The notes below the pieces were generated by a model. The model searched no databases and was not told the DNA's origin. It saw only the letters and a list, made by a program, of their open reading frames with translations. DNA of 10,998 nt from Erythrobacter sp. (GTDB lineage Bacteria; Pseudomonadota; Alphaproteobacteria; Sphingomonadales; Sphingomonadaceae): NCBI GenBank assembly GCA_002695185.1, contig NZOF01000103.1, positions 1 to 10,998 on the forward strand, given 5' to 3'. Below are positions 1-6,003 of the stretch, piece after piece. How positions within the stretch are numbered: the first letter of the stretch is position 1; every line of letters starts with the position of its first letter. The position numbers and the translations under genes are program-made.

Positions 1-412
1 CGCGCTCGCCTTCTTTCAGCCATTCGCGCCGCCGCCAGCGATAGAGCGGCACGCCGATCGCGAGGCCGGTCAGCACGGCGAAGAACCCCATGCGCCATAG
101 CAGGGAGTTGAAGCTGCGGGTCGCCGGACTGTCCTCGGCAAGGATCGCGTCGCGCACCGATACGCGGCTTCTCGCCTCGGCGGTTTCGAGATTGCGCGCG
201 AAGGGGTCGGCGAACTCCTTCCACTGCACCCTGGCATAGAGCGCAGCGCCGCGCTGGGTCAGCTCGGGCGCGGTGGTCCATCCCGCGAAAGCTCCGACGC
301 CCGCGCATACCAGGAACAGGATCGCCGCCACCTGAGCGCGGGCACCCCGCCCCGCCCATTGCCGGTTCCTGCTCGCCTGGCCACGGGAGAGGAGTTCGGC
401 GCGGGTAGCCAT
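1..412 (-). CDS. Probable conjugative coupling protein, N-terminal part (TraD/VirD4-like), runs off the left edge
   Basis: The reading frame is open from an ATG at 412 to the left edge, giving 137 N-terminal residues. Two hydrophobic stretches are visible, at about residues 27-46 (VAAILFLVCAGVGAFAG) and 107-124 (RMGFFAVLTGLAIGVPL), separated by about 60 polar residues. The second is followed by a basic stop-transfer patch (YRWRRREWLK). This TM-loop-TM-cytoplasm layout is that of the N-terminus of TraD/VirD4 coupling proteins, the hexameric inner-membrane ATPases that hand the relaxosome to the type IV secretion channel. The Walker motifs would lie outside the window, so the family is inferred from topology and neighbours. 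A GAGGA stretch about 10 bases before the ATG is a plausible ribosome site. It starts 5 bases after the stop of the DUF6173-like gene, so it is likely co-transcribed. Another two-TM membrane protein remains possible. Confidence 0.55.
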   Translation of the reverse strand, partial: MATRAELLSRGQASRNRQWAGRGARAQVAAILFLVCAGVGAFAGWTTAPELTQRGAALYARVQWKEFADPFARNLETAEARSRVSVRDAILAEDSPATRSFNSLLWRMGFFAVLTGLAIGVPLYRWRRREWLKEGER

Positions 413-417
413 CGCGC

Positions 418-801
418 CTATTCGTCCTCGTCGATCTTTTCGACCAAGTGGAAGCCGATGCGGCGCGGCTCCTCGGTCTTCGCGGGAACGGCGGTCAGGA
501 GAATGCTCATCTGCGTATAGTGCTGGAGGAGCTGCATGGGTTTGCCGTGCTCGTTTTCGCCGAAGAAAATCAGCATGTCCGGCCCCCAATAGCCGACATC
601 GGCGATGTGCATGACGCTGGTGTCCGGCGTGGCGACGAGCCTCAGACCGATCTCTTCGTCCACCGCCAAGTCTTCCTCGAATTGCACGATCTGCTTGGCG
701 ATACGCTCGTAGGCCCATTCGGCCGGGTTGTTTGCTTTGAGTTTCGGAACGGTGATCTCCGGAATCTCAAGCGGCGGAACTTTGAAAGGATCGGTTCGCA
801 T
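418..801 (-). CDS. DUF6173-like protein of the transfer operon
   Basis: This encodes 127 residues, acidic, with no signal peptide or membrane segment. The N-terminus is proline-rich with alternating hydrophobics (residues 6-22), followed by a helical AEWAYERIAKQI segment. A compact alpha/beta part ends in MQLLQHYTQMSILLTAVP and RRIGFHL. The last two motifs match my recollection of the DUF6173 family, small alphaproteobacterial proteins of unknown function; this is recall and was not searched. The start is well supported: GGGAGA lies 4 bases before the ATG. It sits 9 bases after the stop of the RHH-like gene and 5 bases before the coupling-protein start. That operon position suggests a role in conjugation, perhaps in relaxosome assembly, but nothing in the sequence proves a function. 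Confidence 0.8.
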   Translation of the reverse strand: MRTDPFKVPPLEIPEITVPKLKANNPAEWAYERIAKQIVQFEEDLAVDEEIGLRLVATPDTSVMHIADVGYWGPDMLIFFGENEHGKPMQLLQHYTQMSILLTAVPAKTEEPRRIGFHLVEKIDEDE

Positions 802-810
802 ACAATCTCC

Positions 811-1251
811 CTATTGGTCCTGAACCTTGGCGAGCTGCCGCGCGAATATCCGGTCCGCGTCCCGCGCGATCTCCGCGCGGTGCTCCTCCGTTTCCCCCGG
901 TCCGGCAAGCGCTGCGGCATAGGCCGCTCCCGCCGCGTAGAGCGCGCGCTGGGTCAGCCGGTCGTTCAAATCGGCGCGCATGACGATCTGCGAGAGCATG
1001 TCGGCCTGCGCGTCGTGCCGCTCGATCATGCTCTCGATCGATGCGCGCAAAGCCTCGATCGCTTCGCTGTCGAGGCTGGCCGGTGCCGCCTGAACCGGCT
1101 CGCCGGATTGCGGTTCGGCAAGCGCCGCGATGCCCAGCTCCAGCGCGCGCACGGTGGCCTGATAGAGAGGCAGGCCCACGCTCTCGGCATACGCTTTCAG
1201 CGCGTCCGCCTGCGGCTCCGTCACCCGCCCGGTCAGCATCACCCGCGCCAA
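811..1251 (-). CDS. Ribbon-helix-helix-like DNA-binding protein, candidate relaxosome accessory factor
   Basis: This encodes about 146 residues from a TTG at 1251. The N-terminal 45 residues fit a ribbon-helix-helix fold: a short strand (RVMLTGRV), a helix (TEPQADALKAYAESVG), a turn at LP, and a second helix (LYQATVRALELGIAALA). The rest is Ala/Glu-rich and helical (about 70-146), ending KVQDQ, suited to oligomerisation. Start choice is uncertain. TTG 1251 has GGAGG five bases upstream and keeps the whole strand; ATG 1239 would shorten it, and GTG 1287 lies within the repeat region. Small RHH proteins encoded beside oriT (TraY, MbeC or NikA types) bind nearby repeats and recruit the relaxase. 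This gene reads away from an inverted-repeat-rich intergenic region and leads an operon with a probable coupling protein, so that role is the best inference. A plain autorepressor is the alternative. Confidence 0.7.
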   Translation of the reverse strand: MARVMLTGRVTEPQADALKAYAESVGLPLYQATVRALELGIAALAEPQSGEPVQAAPASLDSEAIEALRASIESMIERHDAQADMLSQIVMRADLNDRLTQRALYAAGAAYAAALAGPGETEEHRAEIARDADRIFARQLAKVQDQ

Positions 1252-1270
1252 TCCGCCCTCCCTCGCCGGT

Positions 1271-1445
1271 CCACACCGTATACGCACCCGCCTACGCTAA
1301 GGCCCACGCAATTCGCGTAGGTTTCCGTAGCGTTACCTGATATATCCGGAAAGCGACGGGCTGAACAGCCTACATATCGACCACGGACTTGGGGGAGCAC
1401 GCGTGCGTAGGGTGTGGACAAAATACAAGCGAGCTGAAAGCTCGC
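1271..1445. other. Candidate oriT / divergent operator region with nested inverted repeats
   Basis: No gene fits here. Several inverted repeats are visible. CCACACC-gta-TACGCAC (1271-1287) mirrors GTGCGTA-g-GGTGTGG (1403-1417). CCTACGC (1291-1297) pairs with GCGTAGG (1315-1321). GCACGCGTGC (1397-1406) is a perfect palindrome. GCGAGC-tgaaa-GCTCGC (1429-1445) is a 6-bp hairpin. The pentamer TACGC occurs twice in each orientation (1281, 1293; complements at 1315 and 1405). The region lies between an RHH-like gene that heads a probable transfer operon and a divergent operon. Such clustering is typical of a conjugative origin with binding sites for an accessory protein plus a nic hairpin. No nic sequence is recognised, so a purely transcriptional operator remains possible. 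Confidence 0.45.
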
Positions 1446-1482
1446 CCTGCCAACCTTCGATATTAAGGACCGGACCGTCATC

Positions 1483-1824
1483 ATGGCGCTGAGCGGCTTC
1501 GCTTCGGGCGCGCTCGTCGCCTCGCCCATCGCAGCCGTGCTGACCTGGCTCGCGGTGATGTATCAACAGCATGTCGATGTCAGGGTGGAACGCGATACCG
1601 TCGCGGTCCGCGCCGATCGCGCCGCCTTCAATCAGGATTTCGAGCGCGACTGGAATGCGATGTTGGGAAGCGGGCGCGAAACCTGCGACCCGGAAAGCAC
1701 CGCCGAACTGGCCCGCCTGCGCACCCGGCTCGGGGAACTCGAAGCGAAGCTCGAAGGCTCCAGCGACACGCTCGAAGCCGACGCGGAGGAACTGCGCCAG
1801 CTCGTCGCGGAGGAAGGCCGATGA
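1483..1824 (+). CDS. Small membrane-anchored coiled-coil protein, unknown function
   Basis: This encodes 113 residues. A hydrophobic segment at about residues 8-27 (SGALVASPIAAVLTWLAVMY) is a single membrane anchor. The remainder is strongly charged and helical, with a heptad-like coiled coil at about 73-110 (LARLRTRLGELEAKLEGSSD and on). One cysteine lies at about residue 68 (RETCDPES). The ATG at 1483 is preceded by TAAGGAC (1464-1470), a ribosome site with a rather long spacer. Its TGA overlaps the ATG of the following lipoprotein gene as ATGA, so the two are translationally coupled. The shape recalls small spanin-like or envelope scaffold proteins, but I do not recognise a family. With the lipoprotein next door it may form an envelope complex, which is inference only. 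Confidence 0.75.
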   Translation: MALSGFASGALVASPIAAVLTWLAVMYQQHVDVRVERDTVAVRADRAAFNQDFERDWNAMLGSGRETCDPESTAELARLRTRLGELEAKLEGSSDTLEADAEELRQLVAEEGR

Positions 1825-2831
1825 CACGCCCTGCCCTGCCCATTTCACTCGCCGCCGCGTTCCTGCTGGCCGGATGCAGCAACAGCGGCCCCTCGGTGTC
1901 CGGCTCGGCCTCCGAAAGCGCCGGGTCCGCTTCCTCGCTTTCCAACCTGTGGGAGCGCGTCCGATCGCTTGGCTTCGAGTCCGGCAAGACCCATGAAATG
2001 CCAGCGCTCGGCCTCATGGCCGATGCGTTCATGGCGGACATGCGGGCGCGTGAACTCAATGATTACGACATTACCGGAGCCGTCTTCGGCCGCGATGCCG
2101 ATGAAACGATCGCGGCCCTGCCCGCTCAACTCGCCGCCTCTCTCGCTCCAACCCGCGCCAGCCTCGCCGCGCTCGATCAGGACGAGCTGCGCGCCCGCAC
2201 CCCGCTCGACGCCGCCCACATGGTCTATGCCGCGCCGGTCCTCCTGGCGCTGTTTCCGCGCAAGGGCTGGGAAGTCCATGCGACCGATGACCGTCATGTC
2301 GATCCCAGGTTCGACACGCCGTTCTTCAATAGGAACCGCCCGCCTCCGAAATACGACGAGGAACTGCACCTGCGCTACATGGAGGCGCTGGCCATATCGG
2401 CGATCTACACCAATGCCGTGTTCGCGGCGATCGATGAACGGCTCGGCACCAACCGCCTCGCCGATCCCGACGAAGCGCGCGCCCGCGTGCTTGCCGAATT
2501 TCAGGCCATACCGGTGGCGACGCTGAAAGCCATGCTCGATGATGCGGCAAGCCAAGTGGTCGAGGGCCATTTCACAACGGACCTTACCGGCTCGGGCAAT
2601 ATCCATTTCTATCATTCGGGCGCGGGCGATTTCGTCGCCGACGCGCGCGGCCTCACCTGGACCCGCGCAGGCGGAGTGTGGTTCGGGGACAGCCGCATCA
2701 ACGGCCAGTCGGTCAATCTGCGCCTCGCCTCCACCGCCAGCCTCACGCAGCGCGAGGCGCAGTCGGGAACGCAGGGCACCGATGCCAACGCGCGGGTCGA
2801 AGGCTCCGGCGGTGTCAGCGTGGGTCGATGA
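1821..2831 (+). CDS. Predicted outer-membrane or periplasmic lipoprotein, unknown family
   Basis: This encodes 336 residues. The N-terminus is a clear type II signal peptide: a basic start, a hydrophobic core and the lipobox LLAGC with Cys19 as the lipidation site. Residues 20-41 are a Ser/Gly-rich linker. Residues 45-255 are mainly helical and Ala-rich, with conserved-looking HMVYAAPVLLALFPRKGW (about 134-151) and YDEELHLRYMEALAISAIY (about 178-196) stretches. The C-terminal part (about 260-320) alternates in a strand-like way (GNIHFYHSG, GGVWFGDSRINGQSVNLRL). The ATG overlaps the previous stop (ATGA) and has AGGAAGG upstream. It overlaps the next gene in the same way. I do not recognise the family. 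Given its place beside a putative oriT, surface or entry exclusion, mating-pair stabilisation, or a defence role in the envelope are all possible and unproven. Confidence 0.82.
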   Translation: MTRPALPISLAAAFLLAGCSNSGPSVSGSASESAGSASSLSNLWERVRSLGFESGKTHEMPALGLMADAFMADMRARELNDYDITGAVFGRDADETIAALPAQLAASLAPTRASLAALDQDELRARTPLDAAHMVYAAPVLLALFPRKGWEVHATDDRHVDPRFDTPFFNRNRPPPKYDEELHLRYMEALAISAIYTNAVFAAIDERLGTNRLADPDEARARVLAEFQAIPVATLKAMLDDAASQVVEGHFTTDLTGSGNIHFYHSGAGDFVADARGLTWTRAGGVWFGDSRINGQSVNLRLASTASLTQREAQSGTQGTDANARVEGSGGVSVGR

Positions 2832-3349
2832 AACTGGCATCGCCAAGTGTTGCCCAAACAGGTCTGGAAGACCGAGCCTTTACCTCGGAAGGTTCCGAAT
2901 TGCCGTTGCTTTATGTATTTCTTGCACTGGCATCGGTCGAGCTCTTGGTTGTCCATTTTCTAGTGAGCTTGGCCAGTCCCGCCGCCGCGTGGATATTGAG
3001 CGGGCTCACCGCCTTGGCCATTGTTCAGGTATTGATGATCGTGCGCCGCATCAAAGCCCGGCCTACCTTGGCCACAGCGGATCATCTGATTGTTCGGTCC
3101 GCCAAAGGATACCAATTCGTGCTTCCCTGGAAACAGGTGGAACTTGTTGAAAAGGTCGGGTTTGGACCTGAACCGAAAGGTTTCGATGTGCTGCGGGCGT
3201 CCCTGCTTTCTCATCCCAATGTGTTGGTTACGATTCAAAAACCAGTGCGCTCTCGACGGTTCGGCAGAGAACGCAGCGTCCGGAAAATCGCACTTCGGCT
3301 AGACGACCCTGATACTTTCCTTGCGGTCGCGCGTCGGTTGGCGGGATAG
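2828..3349 (+). CDS. Two-TM membrane protein with a PH-like cytoplasmic domain (unknown function)
   Basis: This encodes 173 residues from an ATG overlapping the lipoprotein stop. An in-frame upstream start near 2678 would lie inside the lipoprotein gene and is unlikely. Two membrane segments, at about 25-46 (LPLLYVFLALASVELLVVHF) and 53-73 (AAWILSGLTALAIVQVLMIV), are followed by basic RRIKAR. The C-terminal 95 residues alternate strands and turns (DHLIVRSAKGYQFVLPWKQV, NVLVTIQKP, RKIALRLDDPDTFLAVARRL) and end in a helix, the order expected of small bacterial PH-like domains; the assignment rests on pattern, not similarity search. No strong ribosome site is seen, consistent with re-initiation from the gene before. 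The coding sequence is visibly A/T-richer than its neighbours, suggesting a separate origin. Confidence 0.78.
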   Translation: MKLASPSVAQTGLEDRAFTSEGSELPLLYVFLALASVELLVVHFLVSLASPAAAWILSGLTALAIVQVLMIVRRIKARPTLATADHLIVRSAKGYQFVLPWKQVELVEKVGFGPEPKGFDVLRASLLSHPNVLVTIQKPVRSRRFGRERSVRKIALRLDDPDTFLAVARRLAG

Positions 3350-3352
3350 CGC

Positions 3353-3847
3353 GTGCTCGAAAGCCATGATCCCGATTGGGCGGCCAAGTGGGACGATCGC
3401 CGGGACCGGCTGCGCGAACTGGACCGCCGCATGGCCGATGGCCTGCCCGATCCCGAACTCATGCGCGAATACGACAATATCGCGGGTTCGATGCGGCTCG
3501 CTTTCGATGCCAGTCATCGCACAGCGCAGGACTATATCGATCTCCACCTCTCCCTGACGCTAAGGAAAGCCGACCAGCTCGGTATCTGGGCTTGGTATCC
3601 CAGACTACCCGCTTCGGCCGATCTCGACGCCACCCGGGCCGTCGTGCGCGAAGTGAACGGGTGGGTCGCGGCGGTGAAGCACAACCGGGAAATGCGCGCC
3701 GTCTGCCAGCGCGCCGGTATCACGCCCGAACCAATATCCCTGCGGCCCCTGCCGCGCCTGTCATGGCGCACGCATATGGCGAGGCTGAGCTGGCGGCTCG
3801 GACGCGCGAAACGGCTGCGCCGTTACCAGTCGTGCCAGGACTCCTGA
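3353..3847 (+). CDS. Hypothetical soluble protein with a basic C-terminal tail
   Basis: This encodes 164 residues from a GTG three bases after the previous stop, so it is the last gene of the four-gene operon. The N-terminal half is charged and helical (KWDDRRDRLRELDRRMADG at about 12-30; MREYDNIAGSMRLAFDASHR at about 37-56). It is followed by a Trp-containing segment LGIWAWYPRLP (about 76-86) and VVREVNGWVAAVKHNREMRA (about 97-116). The end (about 131-157) is very basic, with repeated RLSWR and RAKRLRR elements, and could touch nucleic acid or acidic lipid. There is no signal peptide or membrane segment. The last 25 bases overlap the 3' end of the convergent gene on the other strand. I do not recognise a family. 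Confidence 0.7.
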   Translation: MLESHDPDWAAKWDDRRDRLRELDRRMADGLPDPELMREYDNIAGSMRLAFDASHRTAQDYIDLHLSLTLRKADQLGIWAWYPRLPASADLDATRAVVREVNGWVAAVKHNREMRAVCQRAGITPEPISLRPLPRLSWRTHMARLSWRLGRAKRLRRYQSCQDS

Positions 3848-4107
3848 CCGCCCGTCGGACTTGACCAATCGTTCCAGTGATCGTGGGTCGAATGGTGCGC
3901 ATGGTCGTCATAAGCGCTCCAGACATGATCCTCGTGCGGACGGTGAAGGTCAGTGCCATAGGGATTGCCACCCACGTCCACGCTTCCGATACCGGCGGTC
4001 ATCGGCAGGCCGGTCGCGGGATTGATCTCGACCGGTTCGATTGGCGGCGGCGCTTCGGGTGTGCCCGGTCCGGAGAAAAGCCCGGTCAGCCAGTCGAACA
4101 TTGCCAT
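3823..4107 (-). CDS. Small His/Trp-rich protein with an INPATGLPM...GNPYG motif
   Basis: This encodes 94 residues. The ATG at 4107 is chosen because a perfect AGGAGGT stands 4 bases upstream; a longer version from 4176 would cross this site. The N-terminus MAMFDWLTGLFSG is amphipathic, followed by a Pro-rich stretch (18-26) and then INPATGLPM (28-36) and DVGGNPYGTD (44-53). I recognise this pair of motifs from small uncharacterised proteobacterial proteins, without a known role. The C-terminus has nine histidines (55, 58, 61, 69, 71, 72, 75, 77 and 92) and four tryptophans, so metal binding is possible but inferred. The gene runs convergently into the 3' end of the plus-strand operon and overlaps it by 25 bases. 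Expression is probably good given the strong ribosome site. Confidence 0.8.
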   Translation of the reverse strand: MAMFDWLTGLFSGPGTPEAPPPIEPVEINPATGLPMTAGIGSVDVGGNPYGTDLHRPHEDHVWSAYDDHAHHSTHDHWNDWSSPTGGQESWHDW

Positions 4108-4580
4108 ATGTACCTCCTCTCGATGATCTCGCTTCGTCAGTCTCATCCGATCAACGTATGAAGGCCGATATCGCACCGGGATCCGCTGACGATCCCGGTT
4201 GCACTCCCCTTCCCTGCTCCAGCCTCTCGGCTCGTACTGTCGTTCGTTCCGGAGCGCTTCGGGACGGCCTCGGCACCCCTCGATAGCCTGCGGCCGAAGG
4301 CCGCCTGCGACGGTCGTTCTGGGCGCTGCGCTGCGGATTCGAGTGCGGAACGTAAACGATATGACGATAGCGCGACTGTTGAATGTAAAATGACGTTGCG
4401 AGTCTGACGGAGGGTATCAGCGAAACCAACGCTCGCCTTCGACGTTTTCCCATTCGCAACCATCGCGCGACCTAATGCCCGCCGTGGGTGTTAATGGGTG
4501 TTAGACTCTGTGTTACGCGAATCACCCCCTATTTCAACCCATTGAGAGTAAACGAGGAAGCGGTTTGTTTTGCGCCCGCC
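4108..4580. other. Non-coding stretch between the His-rich gene and the iterons
   Basis: I see no convincing gene in these 473 bases; the open frames on the minus strand (about 4143-4463) have no recognisable protein features or good ribosome site. The stretch holds a near-perfect hairpin at 4175-4199, a smaller GCGGCC-gaa-GGCCGC hairpin at 4290-4304, and two tandem copies of TGGGTGTTA (4485-4493, 4495-4503). Next to these, CGAATCACCCCC (4518-4529) resembles the first half of the iteron in inverse orientation. From about 4530 the sequence becomes A/T-richer, as expected beside an origin. The promoter of repA should lie here or in the iterons, but I cannot place it with confidence. Confidence 0.5.
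4175..4199. repeat. 9-bp perfect inverted repeat (ACCGGGATC / GATCCCGGT)
   Basis: ACCGGGATC at 4175-4183 and GATCCCGGT at 4191-4199 are exact complements around a 7-base spacer. It stands 68 bases upstream of the small His-rich gene on the minus strand. No T-run follows on either strand, so a dimeric protein's operator is more likely than a terminator. Confidence 0.6.
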
Positions 4581-4702
4581 GGTGGGTGATATTACGAAAG
4601 CTGGTGTGTGAAGTTACGATAATTGGTGGGTGATATTACGAGAGCCTTGCCATCCTAGGTGTGTGAAATTACGAATGTCCTGATGGTGGGTGAAACTACG
4701 AA
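4581..4702 (+). repeat. Five iterons of the repA replication origin
   Basis: Five direct copies of an 18-bp unit with consensus GGTGKGTGAWATTACGAA start at 4581, 4603, 4625, 4658 and 4685. The G and T variants at the fifth base alternate. Start-to-start distances are 22, 22, 33 and 27, so the first four lie on the same helical face (two, two and three turns). The repeats abut the gene for an RPA-family initiator, so they are its binding sites and mark the vegetative origin. The fifth copy overlaps the ATG at 4683, which implies that bound initiator represses its own synthesis. No convincing DnaA box was found nearby. Confidence 0.9.
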
Positions 4703-5768
4703 ACCGGAACGGACCCCCCTTCTCCCACTCAGGCATGAGCAGGGAGACTTTTTCGTCTGCGACATCTTCGATGCCGCGCCTAAGGGTGACATGGCCTCGA
4801 TGGCGCACCCGATCTTCACGCTTTCCACGAAGCCCGACACGAAGAAGCGGCGCTATGAAGCGCCCGATGGCGAAAGCTATGTGGAAATCCGGCCGAACAT
4901 GATCGGTCTGGCGACGATGCACGATCGCGACGTACTGATTTACTGCATCTCGCAGGTCATGGCGGCGCTCAAGGATGGCAAGCAGGTCCACCGGACCCTT
5001 CGTTTCAAGGCCTTCGACCTGCTCGTCGCCACCAACAGGCCAACGGCCGGAACCGGCTATACGGGCTTGAAGGCTGCGCTCGAACGTCTCCAGGGAACGC
5101 AGATCGAAACCAATATCACCACTGGCGGTGTTGAACAGATCGACGGTTTCAGCCTCATCGACCGCTACCGGATCGTCCGGGAAACCCGCGATGGCCGTAT
5201 GCTCGATCTCGAAGTGACGCTCTCGGACTGGACGTTCAACGCGATCGCCGGGAACGACGTTCTGACGCTCAACCGCCGCTATTTCCAGCTCCGCAAGCCG
5301 CTGGAGCGCCGTCTATATGAGCTGGCCCGCAAGCATTGCGGCACGCAGCCGGAATGGAAATGCGGCCTCGAAAAACTGAAGGCCCGCAGCGGTTCGACTT
5401 CCTCGGAGAAAGAGTTCCGCCGCCTTGTGCGCGCGATCTGCAAGGCCGATGAAGAACACGACCACATGCCGGACTATGCTTTCCGGCTGATGGGAGACGT
5501 GCTGACCGTAACCCCCAAGCGGGCATTTCTCGATCAGTATGCCCCTCCCCCCAAACAGGAAAGCCTGTCGGGAGCCTACATCATACCGCTGTCACCCGAG
5601 ACGCTGGAACGCGCCCGCGAGGTCGCGCCAACTTGGGACGTTGCGGTTCTGGCGGATGAATGGCGAAGCTATGCGGCTCGGCAAAAGGAACCTCCCAAGA
5701 ATCCCGACAGAGCATTTTTGGGCTTCTGCCGGTCATGGTTCGAAAAGCGCGGTCGAAACGGATATTGA
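4683..5768 (+). CDS. repA: Plasmid replication initiator protein RepA (RPA family)
   Basis: This encodes 361 residues from ATG 4683. A GTG at 4659 would add eight residues, but it lies inside iteron 4 and would make two iterons coding. The sequence carries the hallmark RPA blocks: RHEQGDFFVCDIFDAAPKGD (about 17-36), MASMAHPIFTLSTKPD (about 37-52), VLIYCISQVMAAL, FDLLVATNRPTAGTGYTGLK, and LNRRYFQLRKPLERRLYELA. The last lies in the winged-helix region that reads the iterons. A C-terminal helical part (about 295-361, with AFLGFCRSWFEKR) is typical of the longer alphaproteobacterial members and may recruit replication proteins. RepA opens the origin at the iterons and loads the host replisome. 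It is convergent with parG, with only 24 bases between the stop codons. No frameshift or missing block is visible. No good ribosome site precedes ATG 4683, which fits tight self-control. Confidence 0.93.
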   Translation: MVGETTKPERTPLLPLRHEQGDFFVCDIFDAAPKGDMASMAHPIFTLSTKPDTKKRRYEAPDGESYVEIRPNMIGLATMHDRDVLIYCISQVMAALKDGKQVHRTLRFKAFDLLVATNRPTAGTGYTGLKAALERLQGTQIETNITTGGVEQIDGFSLIDRYRIVRETRDGRMLDLEVTLSDWTFNAIAGNDVLTLNRRYFQLRKPLERRLYELARKHCGTQPEWKCGLEKLKARSGSTSSEKEFRRLVRAICKADEEHDHMPDYAFRLMGDVLTVTPKRAFLDQYAPPPKQESLSGAYIIPLSPETLERAREVAPTWDVAVLADEWRSYAARQKEPPKNPDRAFLGFCRSWFEKRGRNGY

Positions 5769-5796
5769 GCGTTTACACCTTTGAGTAAATGTTCAA
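5766..5796. repeat. 31-bp inverted copy of the parA operator, at the repA/parG stop codons
   Basis: Read on the minus strand, these 31 bases match the plus-strand segment 6664-6694 at 25 positions, without gaps. Shared cores are TTGAA, CTCAA, GGTGTA and CTCA. The copy overlaps the TGA of repA (5766-5768) and the TGA of parG (5793-5795). The two copies therefore bracket the parA-parG operon as an inverted pair, which suggests a second binding site for the ParG-like protein, perhaps part of the centromere. Confidence 0.65.
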
Positions 5797-6002
5797 TCAC
5801 CCAAAAACTCAACCCATAGCTCGCGGGTGATTTCGGATATGGTCCGGTTTTCCTCCGCCGCCCTGATCTTAATGCGCCGATAGAGGGAATCCTCGATCTC
5901 CGCGTTCAGGCGGCGCTTCTTCTCCGACCCTTCCTTGATGTCCTGCATGATGCGCTTGCGCGCCTCGTCGCCCCTGCTGGGCCGCTTGGCGGTCAATGCC
6001 AT
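5793..6002 (-). CDS. parG: ParG-like ribbon-helix-helix centromere-binding protein
   Basis: This encodes 69 residues. A basic, probably unstructured N-terminal tail (residues 1-30, rich in Lys/Arg) precedes a ribbon-helix-helix unit. That unit has a strand at about 31-36 (RRLNAE), a helix at about 37-49 (EDSLYRRIKIRAAEE), a turn NRTIS, and a helix ISEITRELWVEFL to the end. Size and architecture match ParG of plasmid TP228 (76 residues), in which the tail stimulates the ParA-type ATPase and the RHH dimer binds the operator and centromere. It starts one base after the parA stop, with GGGGAGAG upstream, so the pair is coupled. The ACTC-box operator ahead of parA supports the ParG assignment. Another Type Ib partner RHH protein is the alternative. 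Confidence 0.85.
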   Translation of the reverse strand: MALTAKRPSRGDEARKRIMQDIKEGSEKKRRLNAEIEDSLYRRIKIRAAEENRTISEITRELWVEFLGD

Positions 6003-6003
6003 G

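Noticed and set aside
448..1320. Long plus-strand open frame of 290 codons
   Set aside because: It lies antisense to the DUF6173-like and RHH-like genes, has Arg-rich shadow-type composition and no recognisable domain.
1413..1421. TGTGGACAA, one mismatch from a DnaA box
   Set aside because: A single near-match within a longer inverted repeat far from the repA origin; better explained as part of that repeat.
1845..2846. 333-codon minus-strand open frame
   Set aside because: Mirror of the lipoprotein gene, whose lipobox and ATGA couplings are convincing; the mirror has shadow composition.
4290..4304. GCGGCC-gaa-GGCCGC as a terminator
   Set aside because: No T-run on either strand and no gene ends nearby.
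4143..4463. Minus-strand open frames of about 100 codons upstream of the iterons
   Set aside because: No ribosome site, no recognisable fold, and the two overlapping frames are equally long, typical of chance.
4581..4702. Iteron array considered as a CRISPR
   Set aside because: Repeats are 18 bases with spacers of 4-15 bases and a RepA gene beside them; no cas genes.
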